Positions 1 through 12,000 of a stretch of DNA of 64,000 bases are shown here, piece by piece. The stretch is from contig JAUIZM010000012.1 in NCBI GenBank assembly GCA_030848705.1, positions 6,946,679 through 7,010,678 on the forward strand, written 5' to 3'. The translations under genes were made by a program, and so were the position numbers. The DNA is from Heracleum sosnowskyi (lineage: Eukaryota; Streptophyta; Magnoliopsida; Apiales; Apiaceae). The notes beneath the pieces were generated by a model. It saw only the letters and a program-made list of their open reading frames with translations, ran no database searches and was not told the DNA's origin. Positions within the stretch are counted from its first letter, which is position 1; every line of letters begins with the position of its first letter.

Positions 1-3000
1 AAAAGAAGTGCTGATAATAATACAACCACCCAGTCCTTTACAACTCCAGCAACACGAATGGTTAGAGCACTTGTATGTGAGATAACAACGAAAACTGACA
101 CATTTAGAGCAAAAGTACAGAAAGAGTTGAGCGTGAGCATGAAAGGTTGAAAACTCCATGACTTCTGAGCATCCATCTTTGGCATCTCCAAAAATATCCA
201 GGGGATGAACAAGCAGAGAGCACTATAAAGGATATTAATATTTTATTAGCGCAAACAAAACCAATCTGTGTATTAAGCATACAATGGAAGAGAAACGCTA
301 TCCAGCTTCAAAGAGTTTATCACATGCCTGCAGGGACTAACGTAGTACATTATAGATATGGGATTTAGTTTGCGTCCCTTTCGCTTAACTAGAATCTCCA
401 TGAAGATAAGCCTCAAAGCTTCTGCCACAACTCCTCCCATTTGGTAAATGACCCCCATCCAGTTTATATCTATTTCTCCATAAGAAGCTACAAGAACACC
501 AAAACTTATTACTGACATCACGAGAAGCATTCGGTAGCTCATTACTTCAAGACCGGCAGCTACTCCAAGAATGAAAACAGCTACTGGCACTATAAATGTT
601 AGCAAGAAATCAGGTTTAATCATCGATAGTCTTAAAAAAAAAATAAACATAACAATTTAAGTCAGTCTCTTGGAAGAACCAAACTTATAGACACAAACCA
701 AGATCCTCAACAATTATTGAGAATGATTACATGGTATACCAGATTATCAATTACAATCTACTGTTACAACTTGATGACATTACTCAAATCAAATTAGTAC
801 TTACTAACTGCTTTTAACATCTGTGCAAATGAAACAGATATGTAGAGATAAGCAGTGTTCCCAAGCCAAAGAGTAATTGCAAACGTTGCACCAATTGGAA
901 TGACTGATGTCACATATCTGCAATCATGACAATAATTAAAATTTGGTCTAGAGGGTTGAAACGAAAAGAAAATATGTAGGACAAAGGAGAAGGATGAAAG
1001 CGGAAAAGCATATCCATTAGCTTCTTAAACCTGAGACATTCTCTCTAGTCTTTTCTCTGAGGAAATCTTGTATCATATAAGATGTTCATAAAGAGCATAG
1101 AGAAAGAGGTTCAAGAAGCCAAAGTACTGTGAACATTTGTTGATTTTTTATTTTTTTTGCTAAATCACATTTGTTGAATTTTACGGTCACCTTCAGTTTA
1201 ATTTATTTTGTAACATTGCAAAACTGAATTTTCTGTGTGGGCATATAATACAATACAACAACCATGAAATTATAATCACTAGATGGAAGGAAATGAATGT
1301 AACTCACATCTCTGAAGTCATCCCTTCCTCCACTTTCAATATCTGTGAAGAGGGACAGTTTTGCATTACAGATTTCCAACTGGCAACGAGCAAATATATA
1401 AAATAGGTTCCATCATGCGTAAACAACTACATACCTTGGAAAATTTGGTGAGTGCAAAACATAACACAGAGGAGAAGACCATGTGATATAGAGTTAATCC
1501 AAGAGGATATGGAAAGTTTATTTCCTTTGATGATAATACCCACTACAAGGAAAAAATAACAAATGAATCACTTAGATGAACAGAAATTATGATAAGGATT
1601 AAAGATTAGACTAAATCAAGCATTCACTCAAACAGCATTGAAGTGCATAGAAATTGCAATCAAATACTGAACTACGGTGCCTAGATTAAAAAGACCTGGA
1701 AACAGGATTGATTCTAAAACTACTCAATCGGATTAAGTGGCGAATATCTAGTACTTCAACATTAAAATTTACTCATCAGCCGTTTAACATATGCATGCAA
1801 TAAAGGCTTCCTAGGTGAGCCTATTCACAAGCCACGAGGAATGATATTTAGGCCATTTTGAAATGTACTGTACTCAGAATTAATAAAAATTGAGAATCAT
1901 AGGTTATTAATTTATACAGTAAGAAAGGCCTGCCGCAAATTTTGGAAGCAGAGTGTCAACTAAATCCTCGAATCACTAACTTGATAGTATTACAAAGTTT
2001 GGTTTTATTCTTATGATAGAGACCCTTTGTAAGAAGTGAATGTCTAGATTAAACTTTGATTGCAAAACATAATCAAGAGGCAACAAAAACCCCAAATAAA
2101 ACAGCTATCAATTAGGCTCATCAACCTAGGTCAAAGAAATGCAAGCAAACACAATGTCGATAGACAGTTTCTCTGCTTGGGTTGTAAGGATTAAGGACTT
2201 CTTTTGTTAAAGTTACGTCATCAAAGTTGTTACAATATGAACTTCAAACAAAATTTTACTATTGGCGCAAATGATCAACGAAATTTGTTCAAGAGTCAGC
2301 TAGAATTTCAAGTGCTACCAGCGTACATATTAGTTAGAACTTAGAACTTCCTTGGTCCTACTCTTCCAAACACTCATTTCTCACTACAGAAAATGACGAA
2401 GACAAACCTTGTTCAAGTCTCTAGTTAACATAAAGCATTTAAGATCCGACAACATTAATGACTTAACTTGTGGTGGTTTTTGCCTATAAGGTTTCTAGCA
2501 TATAAACAAGAAAGGTAAAACACCAATAAATTGTTTCCATTATTTGTCAATAACAAATCATAGGGGCACATTTAACGTCAATTATTAATTAAATAAAGTA
2601 TTTACCAATTGTGCTTATATGAGTGATCATATGATACCTCTTACTAAAATTTAAGTACGGTAAGTTGGTAACCCAATGTGCGGACTGAGGTGGTTAAGAC
2701 CTGCGCCTAGGGCCCTTTCATTCCAGGGACGGTCCTGCCCAATGCCGTATAAACCTTAATCAAAAGGTATGCATAAAAAAAAACTACATTCCTCATGGTC
2801 TAAGAACATCCACAATGTTGTCCAAAATTTTAAAGCCCAGCTCATGTCACCTAAGCAAGAAACAGGTTTTCAAAAAAAATTGGCCAACTTCATTCAATGT
2901 CAAGCCCAGTTCTCACCTCTCGGGCATCTCCTTATATTCATATTATATGGACCAGTTAAAAAATGAAAGGTAAAAAGAATGAAGTTGAATAAAATAACAA

Positions 3001-3589
3001 TAAAAAACTGAAAAGTAGTCAAATGGGTCGAGGCCACCATAAATGGACTGCCCACTTTACATGTTACTCCTCCAATGCAAAATTGTCTTGGCCAATCCAT
3101 TTTATGGAGATCGAGGCACCAGTTGGGCTCCCATTGTGGATGCTCTAAAGGACATCAAACACCTACATTGCATTTTATTCTTCCACAACTAACAAAACCT
3201 TATCATTCCCCTAAAGAGTACCCCCAATCTTCAAATCAATGGATACAGGTACGCTTTCGCTTCTGCTTCTAGTATATATGCATAATTCTTGATCATTTAT
3301 ATTTGCAAGATTTAACAAATAGAATTCATTCTAAATTCCGAAAATTGACCCTTCTTCCCCCTAATACCAACCTAAACTGCAAATTTATTAGTAAACTTAG
3401 CATTGATATTAAATAAAGCAGCTAAAATGATTGGAAAAAATGATGAAAAAACACAATGGTAGTTATAGAAAAGATTGCATGAAAATGGCTAAGGACCTTG
3501 TTGAAGAAGATCTGGCCAGCTGAGAGGGCAATGTATAATAAAATGTAGGCGTATGTTATGAGTTCTTCCTTTTTAATTCGATCCGCCAT
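1..3589 (-). CDS. Sugar-phosphate/phosphate translocator, At3g14410-like (partial, 3' end outside window)
   Basis: Multi-pass carrier of the plant triose-phosphate/nucleotide-sugar translocator (TPT/DMT) family. Exons on the minus strand, worked out by frame and splice sites: 3589-3497 (ATG at 3589, start MADRIKKEELITYAYILLYI), 1542-1435, 1342-1308, 917-805, 589-328, 222-1 (continues off the window). Each junction keeps the frame: K|W, K|I, split I (AT|A), split M (A|TG), split S (AG|T). Family-typical stretches are NFPYPLGLTL in exon 2, SVIPIGA and LGNTAYLYISVSFAQMLKA in exon 4, and VASYGEI and EALRL in exon 5. It closely matches my memory of Arabidopsis At3g14410; the transported substrate of that subfamily is not established. 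Intron 1 is about 1.95 kb and hosts a MITE. The intron between exons 5 and 6 has a GC donor. No frame break is seen, so the gene looks functional. Family assignment is sure, substrate unknown. Confidence 0.93.
223..327 (-). other. GC-AG intron of the translocator gene
   Basis: The 105-bp intron between exons 5 and 6 begins GCATGT directly after the exon end TGCAG and ends TTTATAG. Joining AG to the T at position 222 makes a Ser codon, the residue expected after the conserved SPC, and keeps the frame. The only nearby GT (four bases further on) would throw exon 6 out of frame. Confidence 0.85.
2804..3145. mobile_element. PIF/Harbinger (Tourist-like) MITE in intron 1
   Basis: The ends are inverted: left GAACATCCACAATG, right (reverse complement) GAGCATCCACAATG. 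Both sides carry the 3-bp duplication TAA (2801-2803 and 3146-3148), the PIF/Harbinger signature. The 342-bp interior has no usable transposase frame, so this is a non-autonomous copy. It sits in the large first intron of the translocator gene. Confidence 0.8.
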
Positions 3590-4047
3590 TGTTTTGTGGA
3601 CCTTTGTCTGATCGGAATGTGCATGTACATATATGTTTACGACATGTTTGCCAAACGGTTACGCAAGTACAATGTCGGTCTCTGTTGAATCCTGTTTTTT
3701 TTTATCTCGAAAGAAAATCATGTGTTTGCCAACAAAATTCTAACAACTTATAATTTTGTATGTCTGTTTTTTACAAAAAATTAAATTATATTAAAAATTA
3801 TAAATACTTATACAGGTCATTCTTACCCTCTCTCATTGATTCTATTATAAAATTATTAATTTCACAAAATATAAATTTTGATTCTCATAAAAAATACTGC
3901 GGTGTATGTATTTTATAAAAAATATATCAAAGTTTGATATATAAAAGAACATTGATAATAAAAAGTTAATTAAAGTATCTAATTTATAAAGCTTAGAAAT
4001 GCAATAAAATTTAAATTATTAAGAAGTTGGAAGTAAAGGAAGTTGGC
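3590..4047. promoter_or_regulatory. Divergent spacer between translocator and F-box relic
   Basis: AT-rich spacer upstream of the translocator ATG. It should contain that gene's promoter and 5' UTR, but I could not pin a convincing TATA box or start site. No gene is seen. Confidence 0.4.
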
Positions 4048-4254
4048 ATGTTAATCTACGAATGATTAATGATTACAAGAACATCGGTGGTGAAAGTTTT
4101 CGATTTCGAGTTCACTAACATATGAAAATCTGCAGATTTTAGTAAAAAAAATCCATGTTCTTAAAATTAAAGTGCAGATTTCTATACGTTAGTGAACTCG
4201 AAATTGAAAATTTTCACCACCCGGATTCTTGTAAGCAGTAGTAAATTAACATAT
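4048..4254. repeat. Long imperfect inverted repeat (foldback, about 90-bp arms)
   Basis: The left arm (starting CATGTTAAT, including GGTGGTGAAAGTTTTCGATT and GAGTTCACTAAC) pairs with the right arm (GTTAGTGAACTCGAAATTG, TTTTCACCACC, ending ATTAACATAT). The loop is about 40 bp around AAAATCCATG. It lies about 300 bp upstream of the F-box start codon. It is probably a foldback MITE; a small-RNA hairpin is possible. The following 4255-4450 stretch has phrases common in plant MULE-type non-autonomous repeats, which I could not delimit. Confidence 0.65.
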
Positions 4255-4556
4255 CAAAATTTCACTCCATTCCGAGAATTTTCGATTTTCACGTAATTGT
4301 CACGTCAGCGTTGACTAACGTTCGTTAATCAAATTTCGACGGAAGGACAAGAATCAGAAAATTTAAAAGTTTATGTACCGTAATATTTTTTCGTATAGTT
4401 CAAGAACCTAAACTAAAAACGACATATAGTTTAAGGACGAAAGAATTTATTTTCCCTTATTAGGATTTGAATTTCTACTGCAGTGTATAAATACATATAT
4501 GATTCGAAGCCAACAAGTCACATATATTTTTCAGTTTGGCGTAACAAGTTCACTTT

Positions 4557-5613
4557 ATGGGACCGCCGCCAAGGCCACTTCCTGACGAAGTAATCGAAAC
4601 AGAGATACTCCCGCGCTTACCTGCACTATCTCTTTTACGATTCAGCTCCGTTTGTAAATTGTGGAAATCAATTATTTTCGACCCCGAATTCGTAAAATCT
4701 CATCTCAGTTGCACCTCGCAAAACCGTAACGATGAAAATCTCGTAATGCTTAAATGCTCACCTTTGGAGAATGCAGTTGATTGTGATATAAGTATATTTT
4801 CTTTCTTCAATTCAAAGGAAACAATATTAAGTGGTCTTTTCCCTAACCCTACTCGATATAATACAAGTTTGATTGGTTCCGTCAATGGTTTAATCTGTCT
4901 TTTTTTTCGGGAGGTACAAAAATTTGCAATATGGAATCCTGCTATTGGACAAGTTAAGATTATTGATGCGCCAACCAAAGGGTTTGTTAGAATACAATAT
5001 ATGATCCTGGAAAGTGTCTTCCTCTAGGTTTTAGATGAGCTGGTTACTCAACGGGGTTAATGAGTTTAGGCGTCTGCCAAAGTTTGAATATGTGAAATCT
5101 CGCAATGATGGTTTTCTTTTAGTCGATTTAAAGGAGCGTATTTCAGCGCTGGTGTATGAGACTTATTCTGAAACTTGTTCGGTGGATTTATACGGTTTAG
5201 ATGAGAGTTGCGGTGTTTGGAGTAAGATGTACAATGTTGGACGAATACCGTGTTATCTGGAAAAAAACATGTGCCATTATGTTACTTATGGTGGCCAGAT
5301 TGTGTTTAATACAGAGAAGGAAGTTGTGTGCGATGATCCTGCAATAAATAGGACTGTGATCAATACAATTAGCGAAGTTTTGTGTTATGATCCTAAAATA
5401 AATAAAATTGAGGGTCTTGGCAACAGAAAAGGGGAGCTAATGGAATGCTATAGTTATAAGGCTAGCCTGGTGTACCTTGAAGGAATGAAGCCATTGCATC
5501 AGCTGGCAAAGTCCAGGAAGGTAACAAAGAGAAAGAGAGAAATGGCGAAGTCTACTGATAGGCCTCGAAGATCTGGTCGAACAATAAAGAAGAATCCTAA
5601 ATATTTGGACTGA
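4557..5613 (+). pseudogene. F-box protein gene, interrupted and probably non-functional
   Basis: The first frame (4557-5027) starts MGPPPRPLPDEVIETEILPR and holds an F-box at about residues 8-50, followed by the start of an F-box-associated beta-propeller region (SVNGLICL, IWNPAIGQ). It stops at 5025-5027. The second frame (ATG 5035, stop 5611-5613) continues the family pattern (LNGVNEFRRLPKF, GLDESCGVWSKM) and ends in a basic tail, KRKREMAKSTDRPRRSGR. A 43-bp segment at 4984-5026, also found in the glycolate oxidase 5' UTR intron, lies exactly at the break. Its length (14x3+1) accounts for the frame change, but an in-frame TAG remains just before 5035 and about 60 or more residues usual between the two halves are missing. 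A 49-bp GT-AG intron (4986-5034) would also join the frames, but that is shorter than plant introns normally are. In an intact gene the product would be an SCF ubiquitin-ligase substrate receptor. Confidence 0.75.
4984..5026 (+). repeat. 43-bp segment shared with 8951-8993
   Basis: Both copies run from TTGTTAGAATACAATATATG to TTCCTCTA with two mismatches. The start TGTTAGAATA resembles the 5' end of plant copia LTRs, so it may be a short LTR shard or repair filler. It sits at the frame break of the F-box gene. Confidence 0.8.
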
Positions 5614-5682
5614 GTGGCGCAAAGTGCAAGTCATTCGGATTACATTCCGTGTGTCTGGTTTTCAGGCATTTGTTTTCTACTA

Positions 5683-5915
5683 CTCCCTCCGTCCCGCCCA
5701 ATTGTTATCAATTGGGTTGGGTACGGAGTTTAAGATTAAAGTGGTGGGACCCGCCAATATTTAAAGTATAAAATAAGTAAAGTTGAGGAAAGTAGTGGAA
5801 GTAGTTGATTTTTATATTATAAAATTTTACTATTTTAGGAAAGTTTTGGAATGTAAAGAATTGGATGAGACATCCCAAAAAGGAAAGTGTAAAGAAATGG
5901 GTGGGACAGAGAGAG
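5683..5915. mobile_element. Stowaway (Tc1/mariner) MITE
   Basis: Left end CTCCCTCCGTCCCGCCCAAT and right end reading CTCTCTCTGTCCCACCCATT in reverse complement. TA dinucleotides flank both ends (5681-5682, 5916-5917). It is 233 bp with no coding capacity, just downstream of the F-box relic. Confidence 0.85.
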
Positions 5916-5964
5916 TAGTATTCATGGTAGTTTAGTGTCTCTTTGTGTTGCATTAGTAATGTAA

Positions 5965-6920
5965 GAGCAACTCCAATGGGACACTAAATCACTATAATAG
6001 TGATAGGTATAGTGTCAAATCAACTCCAATGGGACACTAAAATAGTGACCCAAGGTCACCAAATGAGTTTTGGGTCACCAAATTTGGTGACAAAGTACAT
6101 TTGGTGATCCTTTGACACCAAATTTGGTGACTTTCAAAATTCCAACAATACCCCTATGTTTGTTAACAAAACAAATTTCTTTCATCTATGTCCTACTAAA
6201 GTTAATTGTTTTTGTAAATTTTAACTTAAAATTTTATCAATTGAAACTTCTTTTTTTCTTAACTTTTGTTAATTCTAAAATATTTTTTTGTATTTTTTTA
6301 TTCTAATCTTTTAAATTTTGTTTTTTAATTTTTTTTACCAATTCATGATTTCTTGGAAGTGCCGACTCCTGTTGTTGAAATAGAAAGAAACGAAGATGTC
6401 AAATTTCAAGATTTTCTTAGTAGATATCGACAAATCAAAGATAAGGAAGCTCATTTTGAACTTCGCAATGCTTTGATTGAGCACCTCCGGGAAGAATATG
6501 GAAATTCAAATAATTAAGCCAAGCCTTTTCCACTTTAATCCAATGTTTAATGCTGCTGCTATATTTTCATGTTTGCTAAATCAGAAGTAAAATATCTTTT
6601 GATTCTTATATTTTTAATTTTAATATTCATTTTTAACATTTTGACTTTAAATTTTAACAAATTTGGATATTATTTTTTAAAAAAAAATTTGTTATATTAA
6701 TAAATTTAATATTGTGCAATCATAACATTATAATTTAAAATATAGTAGTTATTTATAATATAAAAAATGAACAAAGTTAGAATATTTTATTTCATAGGTG
6801 AAATATTCTTTTTTAGTGACAAGTATAGTGTCCTTGGTTGGAGTTGATTTTTTGGATGGTGTATTTTTGACATCAAAATAGTGTTATAGTGACACTATTT
6901 TAGTGTCGTGGGAGATGGTC
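5965..6920. mobile_element. PIF/Harbinger deletion derivative
   Basis: A 956-bp element flanked by TAA on both sides (5962-5964, 6921-6923). Inverted ends are GAGCAACTCCAATGGGACAC on the left and GACCATCTCCCACGACAC on the right (reverse complement), with subterminal repeats of the CACTAAA / AGTGTC type. The middle is AT-rich but keeps the tail of a transposase-like frame (6350-6517), so it derives from an autonomous element by internal deletion. Confidence 0.8.
6350..6517 (+). pseudogene. C-terminal remnant of a PIF/Harbinger (HARBI1/ALP1-like) protein
   Basis: An open stretch of 55 codons ends in TAA at 6515-6517. Its end, FELRNALIEHLREEYGN, matches the pattern that closes plant HARBI1/ALP1-like nucleases (roughly H-x-LRNDL-x-EHLW). 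No start, no catalytic DDE residues and no upstream domain remain. The assignment rests on this short motif and the PIF-type ends of the host element. Confidence 0.6.
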
Positions 6921-7372
6921 TAAGGAGGCAGAATGTAGTATCCAAACTTGTGGTTTTATTCTCAAATCTCACCTGGAGAGAATACAAATTTACCTAAGAT
7001 TCACTCTTGTTCGATTTTTTTTTTTGACGTAAAGGGAAGAATTCATTAAAATACTTTAGTGTCTATTTTTGGACAGAATGTCATAGGCATACTACAGAAA
7101 AAAGGTCAAGAAACACAACTTCATATGAATTTCCAGAACCTCATCTTTCTCACCATCATCAAAATTTACTGAACTTCCTTTACAAAAATCATTCTTTTAG
7201 TATATTTGTCTGGATAAAAATTGGGCTTTTAAGGCCCGTGAAAGTTACATTTGGGCTTATGGCCCAACAGACAGAAAACGACCCTGTTGGAATATTCTGT
7301 TATTAAATTGTTTTCGCAGAGACCCATTTAATTTAAGCTTAAACAACACCAAAACAGTTAGAAAATACTATG

Positions 7373-7759
7373 GGCTCTTTGGGTTGCGTAACTTATACAT
7401 TATAAGTTAATAATAATTTATGAGGTGTTTGTCAACTCAACTTATTACCTCAATTTTGAATGTTAATAGTGAGGTACATTTTCCTCAATTTATTGACTTA
7501 TTACTTGATTTCTTTGTTTTTTAATACTTTATTTTTTTATCTTTGTGTTTTAAAATATTTTTTTAATTTAAAATGCAAGTGTTGAAATCATTGTATTTAA
7601 TAATTATTTTTTCAAATTTAATTTAGTAAACTCTTAACTAACTTATAAGTAAATTTATCCAAACACCCGTATAACTTATAAGAATTCATCAACTTATCAC
7701 TTATATGATACTTACTCATTTAAGCTATAAATCAACTTTTTTGTGATACCCCAAACACG
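7373..7759. mobile_element. hAT-like MITE
   Basis: Flanked by TACTATG on both sides (7366-7372 and 7760-7766; 7 of the 8 bp expected for hAT). Ends are related inverted sequences: left GGCTCTTTGGGTTGCG, right in reverse complement GTGTTTGGGGTATC. The interior has several ACTTATAAGTTA-type palindromes and no coding frame. Confidence 0.6.
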
Positions 7760-7787
7760 TACTATGACTTCTTAAATAAAAAGTAGT

Positions 7788-7960
7788 TCCTCCGTCCCCC
7801 TCAATTCTTGACGGGATCGGCACGTATTTTAAGATTTCTTTAATATATATACTTCAATAAATTATTTTAAATTTTTTCTTCTTCTAAATAAAAATATAAT
7901 GTTTAAATTTTTATTTAGAAAAAGAAAGTTTTAAAAATAAGTTGTAGAGCTATAGGAGCT
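7788..7960. mobile_element. Stowaway-like MITE fragment
   Basis: The left end CCTCCGTCCCCCTCAATTCT has the Stowaway look and the interior resembles the element at 57,965. I see no convincing right inverted end, so it is probably truncated. Confidence 0.45.
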
Positions 7961-8239
7961 GCGGGTCAATGTATTATAATTGTGCAGAAAAACACTACAA
8001 ATATATGATCAAGAGTCAGGGGTGATGAATGAGATAGTTTAGTGATAAGGTTGCAAGTGTTTTTTTTTTCTTGTTTTTTATCTTAATTCTTGCCGGAGAT
8101 TTATTAAAAAACAGATACAAGTACTCGATTGTCAAGACAACGATGTAATAAATTTTATAAACACATAAATAATATTATACAAGATGATAAATGAAGAAAA
8201 ACTAAGAAACACACAAGTGAGCATATGAACTAGAGCCAC

Positions 8240-8472
8240 TCAGTTTGTTTTCTAATCGGATTATGTTGCGAATTCCAACCTCCAAAAACATATCCTCACT
8301 CCCTTTCTCCATACCCACCCTTACCCCACCTGACCACCTCCTTTGTCATCATCTACCTTGTTTTTTATTTTTCCTTGCATTTTTTAATGACTACAAATGT
8401 CTTTATTTTGAGCTCATTCTCTTCTTCTTCATTACTACACTTGTGCAAGGTGGTTGCATAAACACCTTCAAG
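8240..8472 (+). other. Glycolate oxidase 5' UTR exon (approximate start)
   Basis: A pyrimidine-rich leader-like stretch ends in CTTCAAG followed by donor GTTTGT (8473). The matching acceptor TTTTCAG ends at 9039, giving a 567-bp intron within the 5' UTR, 29 bases before the start codon. The left limit is a guess. Short open frames here are not genes. The intron contains the 43-bp segment shared with the F-box relic. Confidence 0.55.
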
Positions 8473-8950
8473 GTTTGTGGCTTTCTCCATTGGTTTATTT
8501 GCTTATGATTATGTTTTAATGTTATCGTTCTGTTTTTTGATGTGGCTTTCTCATGCATGCTTTACGAGCGGGATATACCGAGTATGTTTTATTCCGCTGA
8601 GTGATACTTGTAGTTTCTATCTTCAACTAGGCTGCTTAGTATGTTTTCTGTTGTTAATAGAATATTTGGATTTGGGACACAGGGAGTTCGTTAGGCAATA
8701 TATCTGGAACAGAATCGGAACACTTTTTTTGATTCATCGTAAAAATTTAATTTGCTACCAATAATTTTATTTATATGTACTTTGGCTTGGCTACCATTTT
8801 TAGGGCCTTTAGCAGGGGACTTCTAGTTTATCATGATGTGACTTGGCATGATTCCAGAGCTTTATGAATTTTATTCAACTATTCAGCTTATGCATAATCT
8901 GGCCACCTTTATAAAATCAAGAACTCAAATTTTAAATCTTTATTTCCGTA

Positions 8951-8993
8951 TTGTTAGAATACAATATATGATCCTGGGAAGTGTATTCCTCTA
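8951..8993 (+). repeat. Second copy of the 43-bp shared segment
   Basis: Lies in the 5' UTR intron of the glycolate oxidase gene, about 3.9 kb from its twin in the F-box relic, same orientation, two mismatches. Confidence 0.8.
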
Positions 8994-9068
8994 ACACGTA
9001 TGACTAGAACTTATGTTTAATTCTTAACTTAATTTTCAGGTCGAAGCACAAATTTAACATCTACTGGT

Positions 9069-12000
9069 ATGGAGGTCACTAACGTAACTGAGTATGATGC
9101 CATTGCAAAGCAAAAATTGCCAAAGATGGTGTATGACTACTATGCATCAGGCGCAGAGGACCAGTGGACTCTACAAGAGAACAGAAATGCTTTTGCAAGA
9201 ATTCTGTAAGAATCTTCGATATATTTAGCTTCCAGGACCCTGAAATGTGACAATTCCTTTATTTTTAATCTTGAAGTCCCTGGCTGGACTGATTATTTTT
9301 GTTAAAACAGGTTCCGACCTCGAATTCTAATTGATGTCACAAAAATAGACATGACTACTACTGTGCTAGGATTCAAGATATCTATGCCAATTATGATTGC
9401 CCCAACAGCTATGCAGAAAATGGCTCACCCTGAAGGTATGCAAATATAACATTGAGATTAAGATCTTCTACATTCTTAGCATTCTTCTCTGTGTTTCTCG
9501 TTCTGCTAAGCTATTCAGAGAAAACATTTTTAGCTAATTGTTTTATATTTTGAGCTCATAAGTTATTTTGCTAAGATTAGTTTTCTAGCATCCTGTTACC
9601 TCATGCTTCAAAATTATCAAGATTACAATAGCAACTTAGCTAGAAATCGAACTTCGGCTTGTATTAGACTGAACCCATGTCAATCAGGAAACTATAGATT
9701 TTTCTTTCCTGAAGATAAATTTCTAGGACGTCTCTCTAAGACAACATTGCTCAAGTTCCATTCTAGTGTATAGTACTGTGGTAATATGTTGCAAATTTAG
9801 TGCAGTGGTGCTTGATTTGACTTTTTGCTTGAATGTTTTTGCGTTACCTTTTCTTCTAGGTGTTAAAAGAACTTTAAGGTGTTTTTCAATCTCAAACTAT
9901 GTAAAACTTTAATAAGATTGTTTTAGTTTGTTGTAATGATAATTTAATCTATTTTTGACGACATGTCTAAATTTTATGCAGGAGAGTATGCAACTGCAAG
10001 AGCTGCATCCTCAGCTGGAACAATTATGGTATGCATTCTATCTATATGGGTGATTCATTTACATTTTAAGCAAGCATCCTTCTGCATCCAGAAGCATCAT
10101 GGACCATGAGCTTTAAGCACCTGGACTAAAGAGTAAAGAACCTTAAAATCATATGCACTTTACTTGACTGGTCGTGTATGCAACATTATAAGTTATACCC
10201 AGAGAAAGCAGTGCATCTAGAATGTTCAATTCAGGTGGAGCTTAGTATTTAAACATTGATTTAGTTACCCCAGTTTATTCACTACTTTTGGTAAGATGTG
10301 CTGGTCAAGAGAAGTTGGGAAGTGTTGGAAAAAGTTCAATATAGAATATCTGGTGAAGAGCAAATAATTTAAGATACTTCAACTTCACTGGGATATATGT
10401 GGTGCCAAGTAGTTATATTTTTTTAGCAGCTACGACCACATTAGCTCAAGAATCGCATCTAGGAAAACAGATGCGCTGCTTGTAGCCTAACACATTAATG
10501 ATTATGAAGGTGAGCATAGAATTTTTAAACAGTTGTACTCATAAGTAGCGTCTTCGAGGGAGTGGATTATGTCTTGGTCAATAGTCTGCATTCTTTTTCA
10601 TGTAAAGGCTAACTTATGTTGAAACCCATGTATGATTTGTGTCTACTGAATAACTTCTTATACCAGTAACTGCAATTCATTAATTTTATAGGTGGTCACT
10701 AATACTCTTGGAATCTAATTGATGTTAATGATCTACTATAAGTAGTACATGACATGAATTGCCAATTATTTTTTGCAGACATTGTCTTCATGGGCCACAT
10801 CTAGTGTGGAAGAGGTTGCTTCCACAGGACCTGGCATCCGCTTTTTCCAGCTTTATGTAAGATTACAGTTTTCCTTGTTCTTGCTTCTCTAAGTTCATCA
10901 CTTGATGGGTCATACTGATAATAATACACTGTGTAGGTCTACAAGGACAGAAATGTTGTAGCTCAGCTTGTGAGAAGAGCTGAGAAAGCTGGCTTTAAGG
11001 CTATAGCTCTGACAGTTGATACCCCAAGGCTGGGACGAAGAGAGGCTGATATCAAGAACAGGTGCAATTTTTTAGTCCAGTTTTAACTTTAGATTGAGGT
11101 CACAATCTCATGCAATTCAGTTGAATCTGTTTATTTTTCAAAAAGCCTGTTCAATTAGTTAAAAAGAAACTTTTGTAATTGTTATACAGATTTACTTTGC
11201 CACCATTTTTGACATTGAAGAACTTTGAGGGCTTGGACCTTGGAAAGATGGATAAAGTGAGTGGGACTAGAATAATAACTGATCAATCTTTCATTGAAAT
11301 GTTCACAAAAATAAGATGTACTTAACTGTTATGTGGCATGCAGGCTGATGACTCTGGTTTGGCTTCATATGTTGCTGGTCAGATTGACCGTTCCCTCAGC
11401 TGGAAGGTACTTATGTATTGGCATATAATGCTTTGAAGGACTTTGGTAATATGTCATGGAATTCTGTAGTGTGTTGGCTTGTTGTACTAGTCAGTCGTAG
11501 ATTCATTTTTAATGAATTCGGTAGTTTAGAAAGATCATTTACAATTTAGGATTTTCACCTGTGTCAAGTAATTAACAAATCAGATATCTGAAATATGACC
11601 TGTACTTGTTTTTAAATAGAATACATAGGAAACCTTATTGAAACTTCATGACACAAAAGTGGGTTAGCTTTCGTGTGACACCTTAGAGAAGAGGGCATGG
11701 CCTGGATCACTTGATATTGTCTCTGTTTAAAGGTGACTCAAGAACCTTGGATTCACATTTGTGTAATTTGTTGATATTTGAACAGGATGTGAAGTGGCTT
11801 CAGACTATCACCAAGATGCCAATCCTAGTAAAGGGAGTCATCACTGCGGAAGACAGTAAGCAAACATTATTTTAAATTGTAATTTTCTTACTATATATTT
11901 AACAATAATTGTAACATGGAACTTCTGTAATGACTTGCAGCAAGGTTGGCTATACAAGCTGGAGCAGCAGGTATCATCGTATCTAACCATGGTGCTCGTC

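Noticed and set aside
2690..2750. hAT or SINE end near CAGGGACGGTCCTGCCC
   Set aside because: Only one end-like motif is seen, with no partner and no TSD.
4986..5034. A 49-bp GT-AG intron that would repair the F-box frame
   Set aside because: Shorter than plant introns normally are, and the flanking halves lack a block of the usual domain, so a damaged gene is more likely.
8245..8764. Two small hydrophobic frames
   Set aside because: They fall in the 5' UTR exon and first intron of the glycolate oxidase gene.
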